Positions 1-13,410 of a stretch of DNA of 64,000 nt are shown piece after piece. The notes under the pieces are model-generated. The model was given only the letters and a program-made list of their open reading frames with translations. It searched no databases and was not told the origin of the DNA. The translations under genes and the position numbers were made by a program. How positions within the stretch are numbered: position 1 is the first letter of the stretch; each line of letters begins with the position of its first letter. The stretch comes from Xiphophorus maculatus (Eukaryota; Chordata; Actinopteri; Cyprinodontiformes; Poeciliidae), in the NCBI RefSeq assembly GCF_002775205.1, contig NC_036447.1, forward strand, positions 3,832,501 to 3,896,500. The letters run 5' to 3'.

Positions 1-108
1 ATATAAGTAACTTTTTCCCCACTATGACAAAAACAAAAACACTATGGCCCCAGTAACTACATACAACAATTAAATTAAACACTTGCACTTGAATTATGAA
101 CAACTCAC

Positions 109-266
109 CTGCTGTGGCCTGAACGTGCAAACTCACAACTTCGTCCTGGCCTGCATGAGGAAGACCATACAGACCAAACTGCGCACCTGCTTGTGTGTAA
201 TCAAATATCTCAGGGTTTTGATGTTGATCTAGAGAATAAGTCTGTGCTTTGCTGTCACACTGGACA
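109..266 (-). other. Possible unidentified coding exon
   Basis: On the minus strand a reading frame is open from about 286 to the window edge. Within it, 266-109 reads as protein-like sequence containing CDSKAQTYSLDQHQNPEIFD and later GLYGLPHAGQDEVVSLHVQA. The segment is bounded by a plausible acceptor (TTCCAG, last base 267) and a consensus donor CAG/GTGAGT (GT at 108-107). I do not recognise the protein and it does not match GAB1 residues after exon 1. The exon would start in phase 2 and end in phase 1. Alternatives are a chance open frame, a relic, or an exon of a nested gene. An acceptor at CTCTAG (230-229) is also possible. Confidence 0.25.
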
Positions 267-2275
267 CTGGAATTACAAGCAATGCGTCAGGCAAAGTTTT
301 TTAATCATATTTTTGCAATTTAAAAGATGAGAGGTCAGCAAGACTTTCTGAACGAGGGAGTCTCCTGATACCATAAGCACTTCAGAGGTTCAGAAGGAGA
401 AAATCCCACAGCATGCTCCTTCTGCACCAGATATACTTCAAGGGATACACCATAATATGCATAAACACGTTCAGTGGGAAACATCTTGGCACTACTGCAG
501 AATATTCCAGGTCTTTATCTTTGCTCTTGGAGGGACAGTCAATCAGTGCCAAGGAAAATTAATGTTACTCCTGGATTGGCTGCTTTGCAAACCTCAACCA
601 ATAGACAATCAAGAAGGTTTGCATCTAGGTATTTTAGCTTTGCAGGCTGCATATCAATATGTTATATAGAGAAACCTGTGAATAGGAGAATTTTCTGCAA
701 ATATTTAGGAGTTATATTCCACAAAGAAACCTGTAAATATGCCATCACGCATAGGTTGCAAATATTATGACGATATCAGTTGCAGAGTATGCCTACTTTT
801 TCTTTCCCCTTTTTCACCTGTGGTTCCATCACTCTGTGACCTTTAGCATTTTGGATGATGTAAATTGTGTTCCCTGGGAGCATCTGGTCCAAAGGGCTAA
901 ATATATATTGGAATATAGTAGCTGACAATTATTGCACTCCAGTTTTTTACGATATGAATAGTGAACACACCGATATTGCAATACATGCAATATATTGTGA
1001 ACCCTTATCTAAAGATACAACTAAAACCATCACAAGGAATCCCCAGTTACTCCATCAGTCATCTTTGCTGTCTGACAACCTACAAACCACTTGTACTCCA
1101 AAATATACTGAGAACAGAGAAGTTTGTTCTCTCTCCAAGGGCTGCTAGAACATGAACAGGGCACTTCAGACTTCAAGAATTAAATTTTCTTGGTAGTCCT
1201 CATAGGTTTTTCACACTGCAGCACACAACCTTTCCATTTCTCAGATAAAAACACTGAATATACCTCAAGAACTAGCTGTAAGAAGAGAAAACTTTTTTCT
1301 GTTCTTTTGGGTTATTTATTGGCCTTTAGTTTAGTGTTTAAAAGCTTCAAGTTTAATATGAGACAGGTTGGCCAAATTAGTTTCAGTATAGGCATGATGG
1401 GAGTTTCATTTATGTTTGTTCAGTTTTAGGAAATTTTACTAAGGGGTTTGTTCTTAGGAACAATTTGTTACCAAGTTAGAAAAATACAATATAATGACAC
1501 AATAATTAATCAGCTTTCAGTTATGTTGACAGAAAAAAGGACGAGGATGACTTACAAATGTGTGATACTGGTAATATTGCATTAGTGCAATAATAGTTTG
1601 AAAAAACTCCCAGCTGTCAAACTGACTGGTAGTTTTAGCAAAATAAAACCAAAATAAATTATATCACAACCTTGACCTCTTCTAAAAATTAATGTGATAG
1701 TTTGTAAGTTTTTATCCAGCCAGTGAGTTTGTAGAGTTTTAATAATAAAGAATACAATCTTTCAAAATTGCCTATTATCTTCTTGCTTCGTTTACCACCT
1801 GTAACCTAATCCACTCATCAAAATGCCTCATAACTCCCTTCAATACTTCAAACATCTGAAATGCAACACAGTAAAGGAACCACATTTTGCTATAAATCTT
1901 CACCTGGTTAATTAAGTTTAGTCCTTTGAGATCAGAAGAAGAAAAAAAAATAGAGAAAGAGCGGTGTTTCATAAATTCACCGAACAGCGTTTCAATGTCA
2001 AATAAAGAAATCTAACCCACCTTTGAGTCTTACCACAAGTGACTCCTCACAGTCCCATTTGTTGAATGTTATGGAAAAATTAAGGAAGGTATTCCAGTTT
2101 TCCAGGACATGTCAAGAAAAAGAGCAAAACATAGGAAGCGGCGGACATGTGAAAGTTCCTTGGAATGCCGGCAAAAAGAAAGAGAGGTCCTCACAGCTTC
2201 CAGTCAGTCCCCAAAATGATTCGTCTCAGAGAGCAGGGGTCTCTGCTGCATCTCTTTGCTTTTCTCAGTGTGGGG

Positions 2276-2280
<5 letters not shown>

Positions 2281-2355
<75 letters not shown>
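2281..2355. repeat. (TG)n microsatellite
   Basis: An uninterrupted TG dinucleotide run of about 75 bases. It creates long spurious open frames on both strands (poly Val-Cys and Thr-His), which are not genes. A shorter TG-rich tract follows at about 2825-2850. Confidence 0.97.
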
Positions 2356-2357
<2 letters not shown>

Positions 2358-2967
2358 ATGTCCTCTGGCTGATGGCCAGGACAAAGATATCTCACTGAGC
2401 CATAGTAGCTCTAATGCAATAAGGGACTGTGGCCAAAACATGACCAGAACCTCTTCTCTTTATCAGCCTGTTTCTTTCATCTTAGTATTGGGCCTTTCAA
2501 AGCAAAAAGACATATTAAAAAAAAACAAAAAGAGAAACAAATGGCTGTTAGACGGGAATGAATCTCATTTTACCGAAAACTGTCTGCGTCACGATTACTT
2601 GGGAAATAACGCAAGATGGTAACAATATTTCACAGCTAGTCGTAATATAGACACCCCCGAAATCCCCGGCCAGGTTGGGATAAACATGGACATGTACTGA
2701 CGCTCACAGCAGAGCAGGTGAAGAGGGGCAAAAAGTACCATGACAGCAGTGGGCTATATTAAGGGGCTGTGGGCATAGCAGCTAGGGTCAGATCACATAG
2801 TACTACATGACAAGAATGCCTGCTGTGTGTGTGGGGGGTGTGTGTGTGTTTAAATTGAGAGGTGACCTGATAAATGTGGATATAGGTACCTCACAAAAAA
2901 TGTTATATCATGAAAAAGTTAAATGTTTTTCGTCATTTCAGAAAGTGAAACTCAATTTGTTACCCAT

Positions 2968-3373
2968 AGTAGGGGTGGGCAATATGGACTTACGATATTT
3001 TGTGGACCATTGTAATAAAAGTAACAATAAAAATTGCTTCTTTTTTAAGTAACTGTATGGCTCTGACTGCATCACAGCATTTATAGCCCCACAAACACAA
3101 ATATATTCCCATTTTCAATAGTCTTCGCTACATAAAGTGTGATTTATATCACTAAGCGGCACACCGCAACAAAATTTAACCATATTTTCAATCTTATTAA
3201 TATTTATTGATCCTCTTGTTGAACACTGGAGAAAATAGTGAAATTGACAATCCTGACAAGTTTGGGGGAATTTTAAGAATTAATTGGAATTTATCATGAC
3301 AAGGATAAATCAAATTCTTATTATAAGAAATTTAGCATGATAAATGATACATTAATAAATATACACCCCTAAC
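2968..3373. mobile_element. MITE with TIR (GGGGTGGGCAATAT type)
   Basis: The element starts with AGGGGTGGGCAATATGG and ends in ATATACACCCCTAAC, an imperfect inverted terminal repeat. The interior has no coding capacity. Part of it, including a tract around GTGATTTATATCACTAA at 3139-3155, recurs at about 59520-59670, which shows that it is a dispersed repeat. A non-autonomous DNA transposon is the simplest reading. Confidence 0.6.
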
Positions 3374-4389
3374 GGACTTCAATATTTCAAGCCTTTATTT
3401 CTTGTCATTTTGAATATTAGACTTACAGATAATAGGAACCTAAAGTTCGGTCCGTCGCAAATTTCTACATTCAATGGCAGCCTAATGCAACTAATTGGTC
3501 ATTTTTCCATTTTAAACCCAACTGCAATATTTACAGTGGAAATAATATTTGTTTGTTTTTTTTATGTATTTTAACCAAACAAATAACATATTAAGGACTC
3601 ATTTAAAAACCTTGAGGAAACACCATGATACTGCAAAGTTGTACTATTTTAGCCCAACAGGAATCTCATTTCAGTTCATGCTGAAATATATCTTCAGATA
3701 ATCGTCTAATTATTTAGCTTTGTTTTTGTTACACTTGCAATAATTCTATCCTATTTCTAAACGACTTGTGCTTAAAAATCAAAACACGTGTTCTGGATTT
3801 AACCGCCGTCTCTGTGTTCAGAGTTCAGACAGCCTCCTGTTGGGAAGTAAAAAGATTTTCAATCTGGAAGAACTGGTCCACCCATAAGTCTTTGTTGAAA
3901 CTCCTGAATGACCACAAACAAGCTCTTCTGCCTGAGAGGAATGAGGAGAAAACCTTCAGTAATACGTTACATAGGTGAGACATTCAAGGAGCATGCAACT
4001 CTTCCGTGAGTCAGTAATAACTGACACTTTTTTGTTTCCCGCTTGTAAAATGGCTTCAGGTAAAATAGCTTGGATGCCTACAAGAAAAGGCTTAAAATAA
4101 GCCACTTACATTGCATCATGAGAATTAAACTACTTGTTGGAGCATGTGATCACTGCAAAACAAAATCTTGAGACCATTTTCAAGTACAATAATGGTACTA
4201 GCATAACAATGGAAGTACGCCCTTCCAGAGAGCAATAAACTTATTTAACACTGGCACTGGAAGGCATTTTAAATGTAGAAAATAAACAAAACAACCAAAA
4301 AAAAAAGTCTTTGGTAGAATGATATGAAATAAACAAGTGAAAATTATCTAGCACGTTTTATTTTATCAAGTGATTAAATGATTTATTGC

Positions 4390-4735
4390 TTATTGTGACA
4401 GGCTTGATCTGAGTACACTTGAAATAGGACAAAACTAATTTACAAGTAACTTTTTGTGACGATATAAGTGCTTGTTTTAAGTCAATAATTTTTTAAAATA
4501 TAAAAAGTACTAATTCCACTGGCAGATTATTTCACCTGCAAGATTTTTTTCACGCTATAGGTGAAAAATATCTGCCAGTGGAACTAGTACTTTTTATAAA
4601 TATTCAAAAGTAACAAAAGTATATCTGTCTGAAAAATTACTTGTATGTTAGTGTTGTCTTTTTTCAAGTGTATTACGATATTTGCACTAGGAACTAGACC
4701 AAAAATACTTGGTAAGATTTTATGTTTTTGCACTG
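4390..4735. mobile_element. Palindromic MITE, family A copy 1
   Basis: This is a long inverted repeat. The left arm contains ACTTGAAATAGGACAAAACTAA and the right arm the complementary TTAGTGTTGTC...CAAGTG. The arms meet at a hairpin around CCACTGGCAGATTATTTCAC and GTGAAAAATATCTGCCAGTGG. The right end reads ACTTGGTAAGATTTTATGTTTTTGCA. The same family occurs at 26793-27143, 43349-43716, 44985-45155 and 55497-56113. It has no coding capacity. Confidence 0.8.
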
Positions 4736-4799
4736 ATGGAGGTAAATGTTGAAAAAAAATGTATTCTGCAAAACCCCTACAGTGAACAGAAGACCACAA

Positions 4800-5330
4800 A
4801 GGCAGAACTAATATAAGTGAAGGAGTAAGGGACCCTTCCTCTTTCTCTCTCCCTCTCTTCACTCGCCATCTGGTAGCCATCAGCGGCTCACACAGGAAGG
4901 GGCGGCCATGCCTTTCTGGGGCGCCAGGGAGCGGCTCCTCTTCCCTCTTGGTGTTAAAAGAATCAACAATTGCCAGAGGATTGCAATGCAGAGCAGCGCA
5001 GGGCAGGGCAGCGAAGTCCGGCCCATCGCAGCCTAAACTAAAACAGTCGGCGGCGGCAATGAGGGACCAGGCACTCACAACCCTGCAGCCCAGCAAAGAG
5101 CAGCACAGAGCAGCCTCACATTCCTGCCGCCTCAGTCTGCCAAGAAGCACTGGGAAGGGAGAGAACAGAGAGCTGTTCTCTGCAGGCCGCCTCATGGTGC
5201 TGCATTGAGAAGCACTCATCTCTTTTGTCCCCGTTGCTTTTTGTTTGCACCTTCTATAGTTATTAATTGCAGTCCTGGCAGAGTCATCGGTTATTTCCAT
5301 GCAATTATTTACTATTAATCTACACTGCAT
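4800..5330. promoter_or_regulatory. GC-richer island in GAB1 intron 1
   Basis: About 500 bases of clearly higher GC content than the surrounding intron. It is open on the minus strand for 248 codons, but that frame runs into the adjacent MITE and its protein is not recognisable, so I do not call it coding. The right flank (about 5220-5330) is AT-rich but of high complexity and contains a TGACTC AP-1 core (minus strand). An intronic enhancer or conserved non-coding element is possible; this is inference. Confidence 0.3.
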
Positions 5331-6959
5331 GAATCAGTTAAAAGAATGTTATTACAGATCTGACAAGTGATTATTTTACATTTCTGAAATAACATGGATG
5401 CCAATCTGATGGCAGGTCTTGCAGCGCGGTTAGTGCCCACCATCTTTGGCCATCTGTGTTCTCATACTGGTCCTGTTTTAAGTCTACAACTACACTCTGG
5501 AAATAGAAAGCACTCTTATGACACACACTATTTTTACTTCTTGTGTCATTAGTTGACAAGCTGGAACATGAAATAAGCTGAACCCTGCATGAAACCTTTG
5601 ATCACATTAGTTCACAGTATGAGAGAATAATCCAGAGCAGTGAAACAGGAAAAAAAAAAACGCTGAACGTTGCAGAGCAGTTCTTAGTTTCTGCTTTTAA
5701 TTATACCTGCACTTGAAACTGTTCAACTTGGCAAAGTACCAAATACTGGTGGAGAGAGGAATTATTTTAGATGGTAACTGATTTCTAATAAAAGAGAAGG
5801 CTAAAGTCAGCTAGCCAAACATCCAGATGCAAAGGAACACTGCAGCGGCAGCACTGTACACAGCTTTGTGGACTTGCCACACGGGACTGTAAACAGCTGC
5901 ACCAGGAAGCAGAGTCAACTGTTCACAAACATCCCAAAGTTAACCTTTACCTTCCAGTTCACTACATCACTAATCCACTAGCAAACAAATTCCAACACAA
6001 GAAGCCCACAATACCTTGGTTATAAGAGAAATTGGGCATAATTAAAACTAAAACTTCAGTTTAATCAGCAAAATTTATCTTGGCAGCTTGATTTTTTTTT
6101 TTTTACATATAAAATAATCACACTCTGAAACTTCAGGTTCAAGATGTAAAATGTCTAAATTGAGCTGCCAAATAGATTAGATGTAAACAAATATATTAGA
6201 ATAAATGATTTAAGTCACAGTTTTTCAAAGTCCTCAGAAACTTGGAGAGATGAGGAAAAGAAAAGTAAAAATAAAATGTTTAATCATAAATTTTCAATTG
6301 GAACGTTATAAAAAAATTTTTATTTAGTTATTTATTGTAAAATATAAGTTAAATGGGCAGTAACACGGATTTTCCAGGCATATAGTTGCATTTTATAGCA
6401 CAATCAAGTAATTGTTAAGTACAATTAAGTAACGTTAAGTTGTTTTAAAATTGCTATATATAGCAAATATGACTAATTTAGAAATTGGGCCTCTGTCTCT
6501 TTAAAAACTTCTGCCCTTTCTGAAACTCCGTCTTTAGGACGTGATCACAACATCGCACCTCTATTAACCCTATAACAATGTCTTTACCACCTTTTCACTC
6601 AGAAATTGTTTGTATAATGAGCTCAGCAATTCCACTAGGTGTTTGCTAATTGCTGCTGGATAGTCTGAAGGAGCTGAGAGGCTAAGTCACATGGGAGGGG
6701 TGAACATATGGAAAAGTTTTTGACGGCTAAAAAGACAGAAGAAACGGTCTGGGATCTATGCTCTGGAGGACATCGTCAAGAAAATCCTAAGAACTGATGA
6801 CCAACTAAACTTAGAAGGTATGAGGCAACATTTACGCTAAACAAATGTAATAATTATTCAATAGTGAATAAAAGAAAATAAAAGAGGGGAAAAAAACATT
6901 CTAAAAGTCAATGTTTCTTTACTTATTTTGTAGCACTGTCTGTTGGTTTGAAAAGCGGT

Positions 6960-7350
6960 TTCTGACGAGAAGCTAATGAAACATTGAAACCGTGATTCAT
7001 GCTCTGTGGATGCTTTGTTCAGCAGGAACTTTGAAATTAGTCAGAGTTGATGGTAAGATTGAGTTAAATACAGGACAATCCTGGGAGCCAACCTGTTGGA
7101 GGCTTTAAACTGGGGTGGAGGTTCACCTTCCTGCAGGACAACAATCCCAAACATACAGCCACAGAATCTGTGTAAAAACGCAAGGAGTGTCATTTGTAAA
7201 TGTTTTCCATGCAATCTGGGTGGGCTTGGGCTATTTGGTAATTCAGTGTGCAGATGAGCTCAGCTGGTGGAAATTTAGCACAAAAGACCTGCAGCTCTGA
7301 CTGCAGTGAATGGTTGTTTTAAAAAGTATTGAGTCAGAGAGGCTCTGCTT
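6960..7350 (+). mobile_element. Decayed Tc1-like transposon fragment
   Basis: The plus strand matches the transposase-coding region of fish Tc1-like elements. Recognisable stretches are GTCAGAGTTGATGGTAAGAT, AAATACAGGACAATCCTGG, GGAGGTTCACCTTCCTGCAG, GACAACAATCCCAAACATAC, AAAAGACCTGCAGCTCTGAC and AAAGTATTGAGTCAG. They occur in the order expected near the 3' end of the transposase gene. Deletions and frameshifts remove any functional frame. It is distinct from the relics at 12720 and 18780. Confidence 0.8.
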
Positions 7351-8839
7351 CTTAAAACAATCTCTCTCTGACCGATTTTCTAACCAATAAGGCCAAACAG
7401 ATCTAAAGAGGAGTGGCAAAAGCAAGTGAGGTGGATTAGCAGTGCTCGCCAACAACTGCTGGAATATTGTCTTGGTTGCCAGGAAATTGAGCTGTTAACA
7501 TGACATAACCATGAGATGGTCAGATAGCAACAATCTTCAGTGAGAGGCTTTTTTAGATTCATGCAAAACTGACTGCTACTTAAGATTCTTAGATAATACG
7601 AGCTACTGTACTTATAACAACATTTATTTTCTTTTTGGGATAAATATTGAACTGAATTTATGTGGTTTTTAGGAGTATTTAAGTAGAGGCATCTGAATAT
7701 AGCAGTAAGCCACATTTTTCTGATTTGTTCTTTTCTTCATGATTATGCATAAATTTGCGTTTCTCAAAAATGCAACAAAGTTTGTGGCTAATGCAAAATG
7801 CGGAAGGGTGCAAATACTTTTTGTAGAATATAGCTATGAATACAAAATCAAATGCAACCTACTATTAGATGAACATAAACAGTTTTATTTAATTTCACAA
7901 AGCAAAAGTGCAAAAATGTCTTGCAATGCAATTTTAGAAACAGATCCTTCTGAGTTGACTTTTATCAAATTTAAGCTGTGATTAGCGAACCACTAATGTG
8001 ATTATGTGCAACTCTTGTCTTGCAAAATATAAGCAAACCTGGGTGTTATTATTCAGTAGCCATGTTTCGCTGCAGTTACCCTGCAACAAAAGACTGCTTT
8101 GACACCCTTCTATGTGCTACCGCTTCTCCTGAGGGCTTTCTCAAATTGAGTGCTTTGTTTTCAAGGGTTTGTTTGTCTTTCTGAGGCAATGACATGATTT
8201 CTGGCTTATTCCACTATAAATATCCAAACAAAAATGCAGACGCGCCACAAACATGTTGACTTTTGTCCAAAGAGCACGTCAGGACAGACAAAGCTTTGTA
8301 GTTGGAGAAAACAGACATTCTACTAATGCAGCTTTCAGAAATTTTTGTATTATCTTTAAAATTTCTTCTAAAAATCAAGTGTACAACTTCACCTTCACAT
8401 TCTCACCTTTGAACTGGTTTGGTTACCAGTGTGGTTGCTGTGAAACTGATCCACACACACAGGTATAACACAGTGACAATAGCCTGTTGTCAGGGATAAA
8501 AGTGGACTGTGGAAACAGCAGAACTAATATCAATTTTTAATGGTCATTTGTTTGTAATGGATATTAAATTATTAATGGCATGTGCAATCCATTTTCAAGC
8601 TGTGGCAGATCACAGCAGCAATTTGAAAACAGAGTGCTGCCCACAATCCCGAGGACACTGTGCAATAATATTACCTCGTTAGCCTAAGAGGCTAATGCCA
8701 CACAAGTACCCCTCTGTTACAATCCGTCCAGGTTGCTTGTTTGTTTGTCTCTTGAAGCACGCGGGGTGCAGGGTGGTGGCGGTGGGGGGTTCAACAGAAA
8801 CCGTTTGTTCTCTGTTCCACTTGCTAAGCAGATTTAATG

Positions 8840-9120
8840 AATCCTCTACTTAATCGAAGAGCTGGGCCTTTGTTTCGCTTTGGCCGTGCCGTCACATTTG
8901 TTGGGTAAAGGTTTCTCTGGCCAATTGTCGGAAAACGGCCGCCGTTTCATCCGGAGTGTAGCATGCGCTGTAAATTTGCTTTCGCCCTGCCGAGAGGCCT
9001 CATGGAGTTTGGTCCCTTGTCTCCGTTTACTGCCATCTGAGGAGGACCTCCGGGGTTCAATGTTTTCCTTCATCCGCTCGACCCCGAAGCCTCGCTTGCT
9101 CCCACTGAGGCCCTTTTAAG
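8840..9120. promoter_or_regulatory. GC-rich, CpG-bearing island in GAB1 intron 1
   Basis: A 280-base island rich in CpG (GGAAAACGGCCGCCGTTTCA and similar). It is open on both strands for about 75-80 codons: plus 8880-9119 and minus 9073-8846. Neither product is recognisable and neither frame has a splice structure I trust. It may be an alternative promoter or an enhancer inside GAB1 intron 1, or a small unidentified exon. The sequence itself shows only the composition shift. Confidence 0.3.
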
Positions 9121-12100
9121 GGAGACAGAAACTCCACAACAAAGTCCGAACATGCTTCCAGTGGAGAAATATCAGGGAAATACAGAAGTTATACTGACTG
9201 AGTCAAGTTAGAAAGGCAATATTGAGAACATCTATGTTTTCCCTACAATATTTATAAGCAATAAAGGGGGCAAAGTATGACAAACATAACCTTTGAGTAT
9301 GACAGTAAGCATGGGCCGGCATCAAGTTCTCACACTGACATAGGGGTCTGCAACTTGCTGTTCTTTAGATTTTCCACAATGACTCTCAGTAACTTAACTT
9401 TAACAAACTGAGTTTTTACTTAGTATTTGGGAATAATTGCCTATAAACCTTCACAAAAGATTTTTTTCTTAGAACTATTTCTTCCTTTTTTGTTATTACA
9501 TAGAAACTTTTGATATAAACGTCATCTATCTTTTAGTAAAAGTTTCTTTTGTTTAAAAATAATACATTTCCTCTTGTAAATATGTTTTGAAAAGGTTAAG
9601 TTACATAGTCATAAGGTAACATTTGTGGCACAAGATGAGTTTTATTTAGCTGGACTGAGAGCAAAATGGGCCTTTTGGATTGCTAAGGTGGCATATATTA
9701 CTATATTATCATATCATAAGGCAACAATTGTTCTTATTTTGAAGACTATTACACTTATAATCTAATTCAAAATATTTTTTAAATTAATGGCTTTCAAACT
9801 AACATATAGAATATTACACTGTATTACTGCCTTTTCCAAACAGGCAGATTTGTGTTTTTATGCAAATGGTACAACTGTTTAGCAACTGTCTTTCAGCCAG
9901 CCGACTACCACTGTGCAGCAACAGGTTGGGGAGGGACTGGAAATTCTAGTCATTCCAGAAATGTATCTCACGTCTCTCATCAAAAGGACTTTAAACCATA
10001 GGGAAAAAGGTATGCAGCTATATTTTTGTGATTTTAAAACTGTAAATATTTAAAATGTAAACAAACCAGCACATGTCACTGGACTGTGTCGGTGTGAGAG
10101 TGTGTACTTTTTCTGCAATTCAAAATTTGAATATTCTCCCAATCTGCCATTATTCTGGGTGGTGAAGAGCTGAAGAATCCCCACTATTGTGTTTTTATTT
10201 CCATCTGATTTCAGTCATTTAAAGCAACTCTGAAAGAGAAAGTTGAAAATCTTTCACATTTACTTTTTGTTTCAAGTAATCCCTCATCTCCAATTGGAAA
10301 TAATTCAACTTAACTTCTAGTTTCTTGTAGATATCAGACCTTCCATCAATGTACACAAAATATATTTAATAAAAGCAAAAATGATGTTACATCTCCTCAG
10401 GATAAGTATTGAAAATGCTGAGTTAGCTCCTTCTCTTTGAGTCACGAGGTTTCTTTGATAGCCTCAATAAAGACGAACTAAAAGTGTTAGAAATAGTTTG
10501 TTTAGGGTTTTACAACAGAACATCTAAAAAAAAATTTGATTTCATGGTGTGAAAATTGAAAAGAGGAAAAAGGAAAACCAGACAGAGCTGCAACAAAATG
10601 GAAAAACCCAGGAGCATAAATAGTTGTGACAATCTGTGGCTGGGGAAAGACCAACATAACGCAGCGTCATGATAGATTTGAAACAAACATAAATGATCAG
10701 ACAGTTTCATTCATCGATTCAGGTTTTTTTCCACCTGATTTGTTCTCTATGGGATCTGTACAAAACCTTGCAATAAAACCACTTGCAATAAGTGGTTGCG
10801 ATATATATCTGTCCAAAAACAAAAACTCTTGTTGCCACTAAATGGAAAGTCTCACACGCGTCAAAATTTTCCTCATACTTTCAGAAAACCTCACTTAACT
10901 GCATTACTGTTACCTTATCAGATGCACCTTTGCTTGTCAGTTTATATAAAGAAAAATTTGCTGTACAGATACATTTGACGCGTCAACACTGAACAGGACA
11001 CTGCCGCGGTTTATTTTGAGAAGCCCTGACTCATCACCACAATGAAAAAGGATGCAGAGTTACCATAAAAATGTTCATAATTAGGTAATAAACTCATCTA
11101 ATCAGCCTTCATTCAGCAGTGATTTAAAACCTCTTCTGCATGCACACAACTATTTGATTTCAGGGGCACAAAAGAAAATGAACAAAGCAAAGTCACGCTG
11201 TCCTCAATGCTTATTTTGGAGCTGGCAAAACATATGGAGGTACATATGAAAAAGGAGGATCATGTAAATAGTCTTAACATTTTGAGGGAGTCATAAAACT
11301 CTAGTTTTTCTTTAAGAGCAGATGGAAGTTAATACATCAAATCTACCCAAAAAAATGGAAATAAATCTGATCCATGCAGTCAAGAGCCTTATAAACACAT
11401 ATTTTACTAAAATAAATAATCAGAGATGGTCAGTTGAAATCTGACTGCCGTGCTGATTGGCTGGTGTAGTTCTAATTTCGATGTCCATCACGTTACCATT
11501 ACAAATTTAAACAATTGCCCAAATATCTTTACTTTTGTTTACTTTATAAAGCATTTGCCCTCTTTTTTGGACCAAATAATACTCAATGTCATGGCAGCTT
11601 AAACCTCCACATTAGCTGAAGTTATCTTATTAAGAAATAACCCAATTTGAATAAAATTATACAATAAGCACATTTTAAAAATGTAAAAATACATAAAATC
11701 CAGTCAAGATTGCTGATTTTACACCAAACAAAAGGGATACATCAGCTGCATTTTCATATAAAAACCAATGTGAGCCAGGAAGACTGCTGTATTAGTGCCA
11801 AACTCCCAATCAACATTACCATCCCAACCAACATTGAAGCAGGTAAAAAAGTATAACTTTCCTCCCTTGTTAAATCCTGAATTAGTTACAATTTTGCTAC
11901 AATACCCTAGACACAATCTGAACATAAACATAAAAGAACATAAGAAGATAAGAACATAAAAATCTCAAATGAGCTAAAAAATCTTAGAGATGAATCATTG
12001 TCCAGATCAAAAACTATTTCTACGAGTTTTTGATCCCAGCAAACTACAGAGAGAAGCACAGCCAACTACATAACAGAGAAAACATGTGAGAGCGGCGAAC

Positions 12101-12719
12101 ATTCCCAGAGTGGCCTGCCAACAAAATTTCTTTAAGAGAACAAACACATCCAGGAGGTCACAAATAAGCCCAGAACAACATCTAGTTCACTTGCCCCAAA
12201 GGTCACTATTCCTGATGCAATAAAACAACTGGTGACCCAAAAGAAACAAAGGCTGATCTCGCATTTCCAATAAAACATCTTGATGACTGATTCTCAACAT
12301 TTCAATGAAAATATTCTGAGTTGAACTATTTGGAAGGCGTGCACTGCATTACATCTTGGGTAAAACTAAGACAGGATTTCAGAAAACAAATTTATACATG
12401 GATGACTCCAACAGATTAAAGTAATGGGGTGGCTTAGTTAAAGTTGGCAAAGGTAAAGCTGATCTCAAACACTTAATGGCAGTTGTTGCCACAAACTGTC
12501 TGTAGATTTAAGGGGCAACTTCTTTTCTCTTTTTATTTTACATAGGGTTGCAGTATATTGTTTCAGCGTGACAAAAACTAAAACAGAATAAATCTGTAAG
12601 TAATATTTCAAGCCTTTGCTTATCATAATTTTAATGATTGAGCTTACAGATAACTCCAAATTAAATACCTCAAGTTTTGAAACTTTCATTTGTACATTTA
12701 AAATGTTACACAGAGGCTA

Positions 12720-13410
12720 TATAATGGCTACACAATCATGGGGAAGACTGCTGACTTGACAAATGTCAGTATGGCAGTCGACGACTCCCTCCACAAGGAG
12801 GGGAAGTCACAGAAGGCCAACAAACAAAAAAGAAAAGCTGGTTTTTAACAAATTGCTTTATCCAAGCATATTTAAGGAAGATTAAGTGGAAGGAAAAACT
12901 GTGGTATGAAAGGTTGCACTAAAAACAGGAATAAATTCAGCCTGGAGAGGATTGTCCAGCAAAATTCAATCAACCTGAGCTAAAGAGCAAAAGAACTGGA
13001 GGATCCAAAAATCCTCTTTTTAGATTAAAATTAAGTTTGTATTTCATTTGGAAATAAAGGTTCCAGTATTTCAAGAAAGAGTGGAGAGGGTCATTATCCA
13101 TGTTGCCTGGAGGCCGCTATATCCAACCAATTAGGACTTCCATTAAATTAAATTTCCATTAAATCTCAACAGAACCACAGGCTGATCCCCTCCATGCCAC
13201 TCCGCCTTGATGCAGAAAGTCATGCAAAAGGACCCACAACCACACAATCAGCCAACAGAAATGAGGATACTTCACATTTCTGTTTAAAAAAAAAAAAAAT
13301 CTTTTTTTTTTAATTTATTTATCATATGTAAAATTAACACATAAGAAATGAAGGCTTTTAAGAAAAAACTAACTATGTGTAATGAATCTATACATGAGTA
13401 TCAATAACCA
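12720..13410 (+). mobile_element. Decayed Tc1-like transposon, internally deleted
   Basis: Segments match a second fish Tc1-like family in the correct order. They include TATCCAAGCATATTTAAGG, GATTAAGTGGAAGGAAAAAC, CTGGAGAGGATTGTC, TTTCATTTGGAAATAAAGG, AAGAGTGGAGAGGGTCAT, ACCACAGGCTGATCCCCTCC and CCGCCTTGATGCAGAAAGTC. The middle of the transposase gene is missing, and the 3' flank (TAATGAATCTATAC) resembles the element's non-coding end. No intact frame remains. Confidence 0.85.

Noticed and set aside
2023..2622. 199-codon plus-strand open frame
   Set aside because: It owes its length to the TG microsatellite, which has no stops in this frame.
4584..5330. 248-codon minus-strand open frame
   Set aside because: Its C-terminal part reads through a MITE that recurs elsewhere, the product is unrecognisable, and it sits in a GC-rich island where long chance frames are expected.
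7380..7715. 111-codon minus-strand frame
   Set aside because: It lies in AT-rich sequence beside a Tc1 relic, is antisense to it, and shows no protein-like features.
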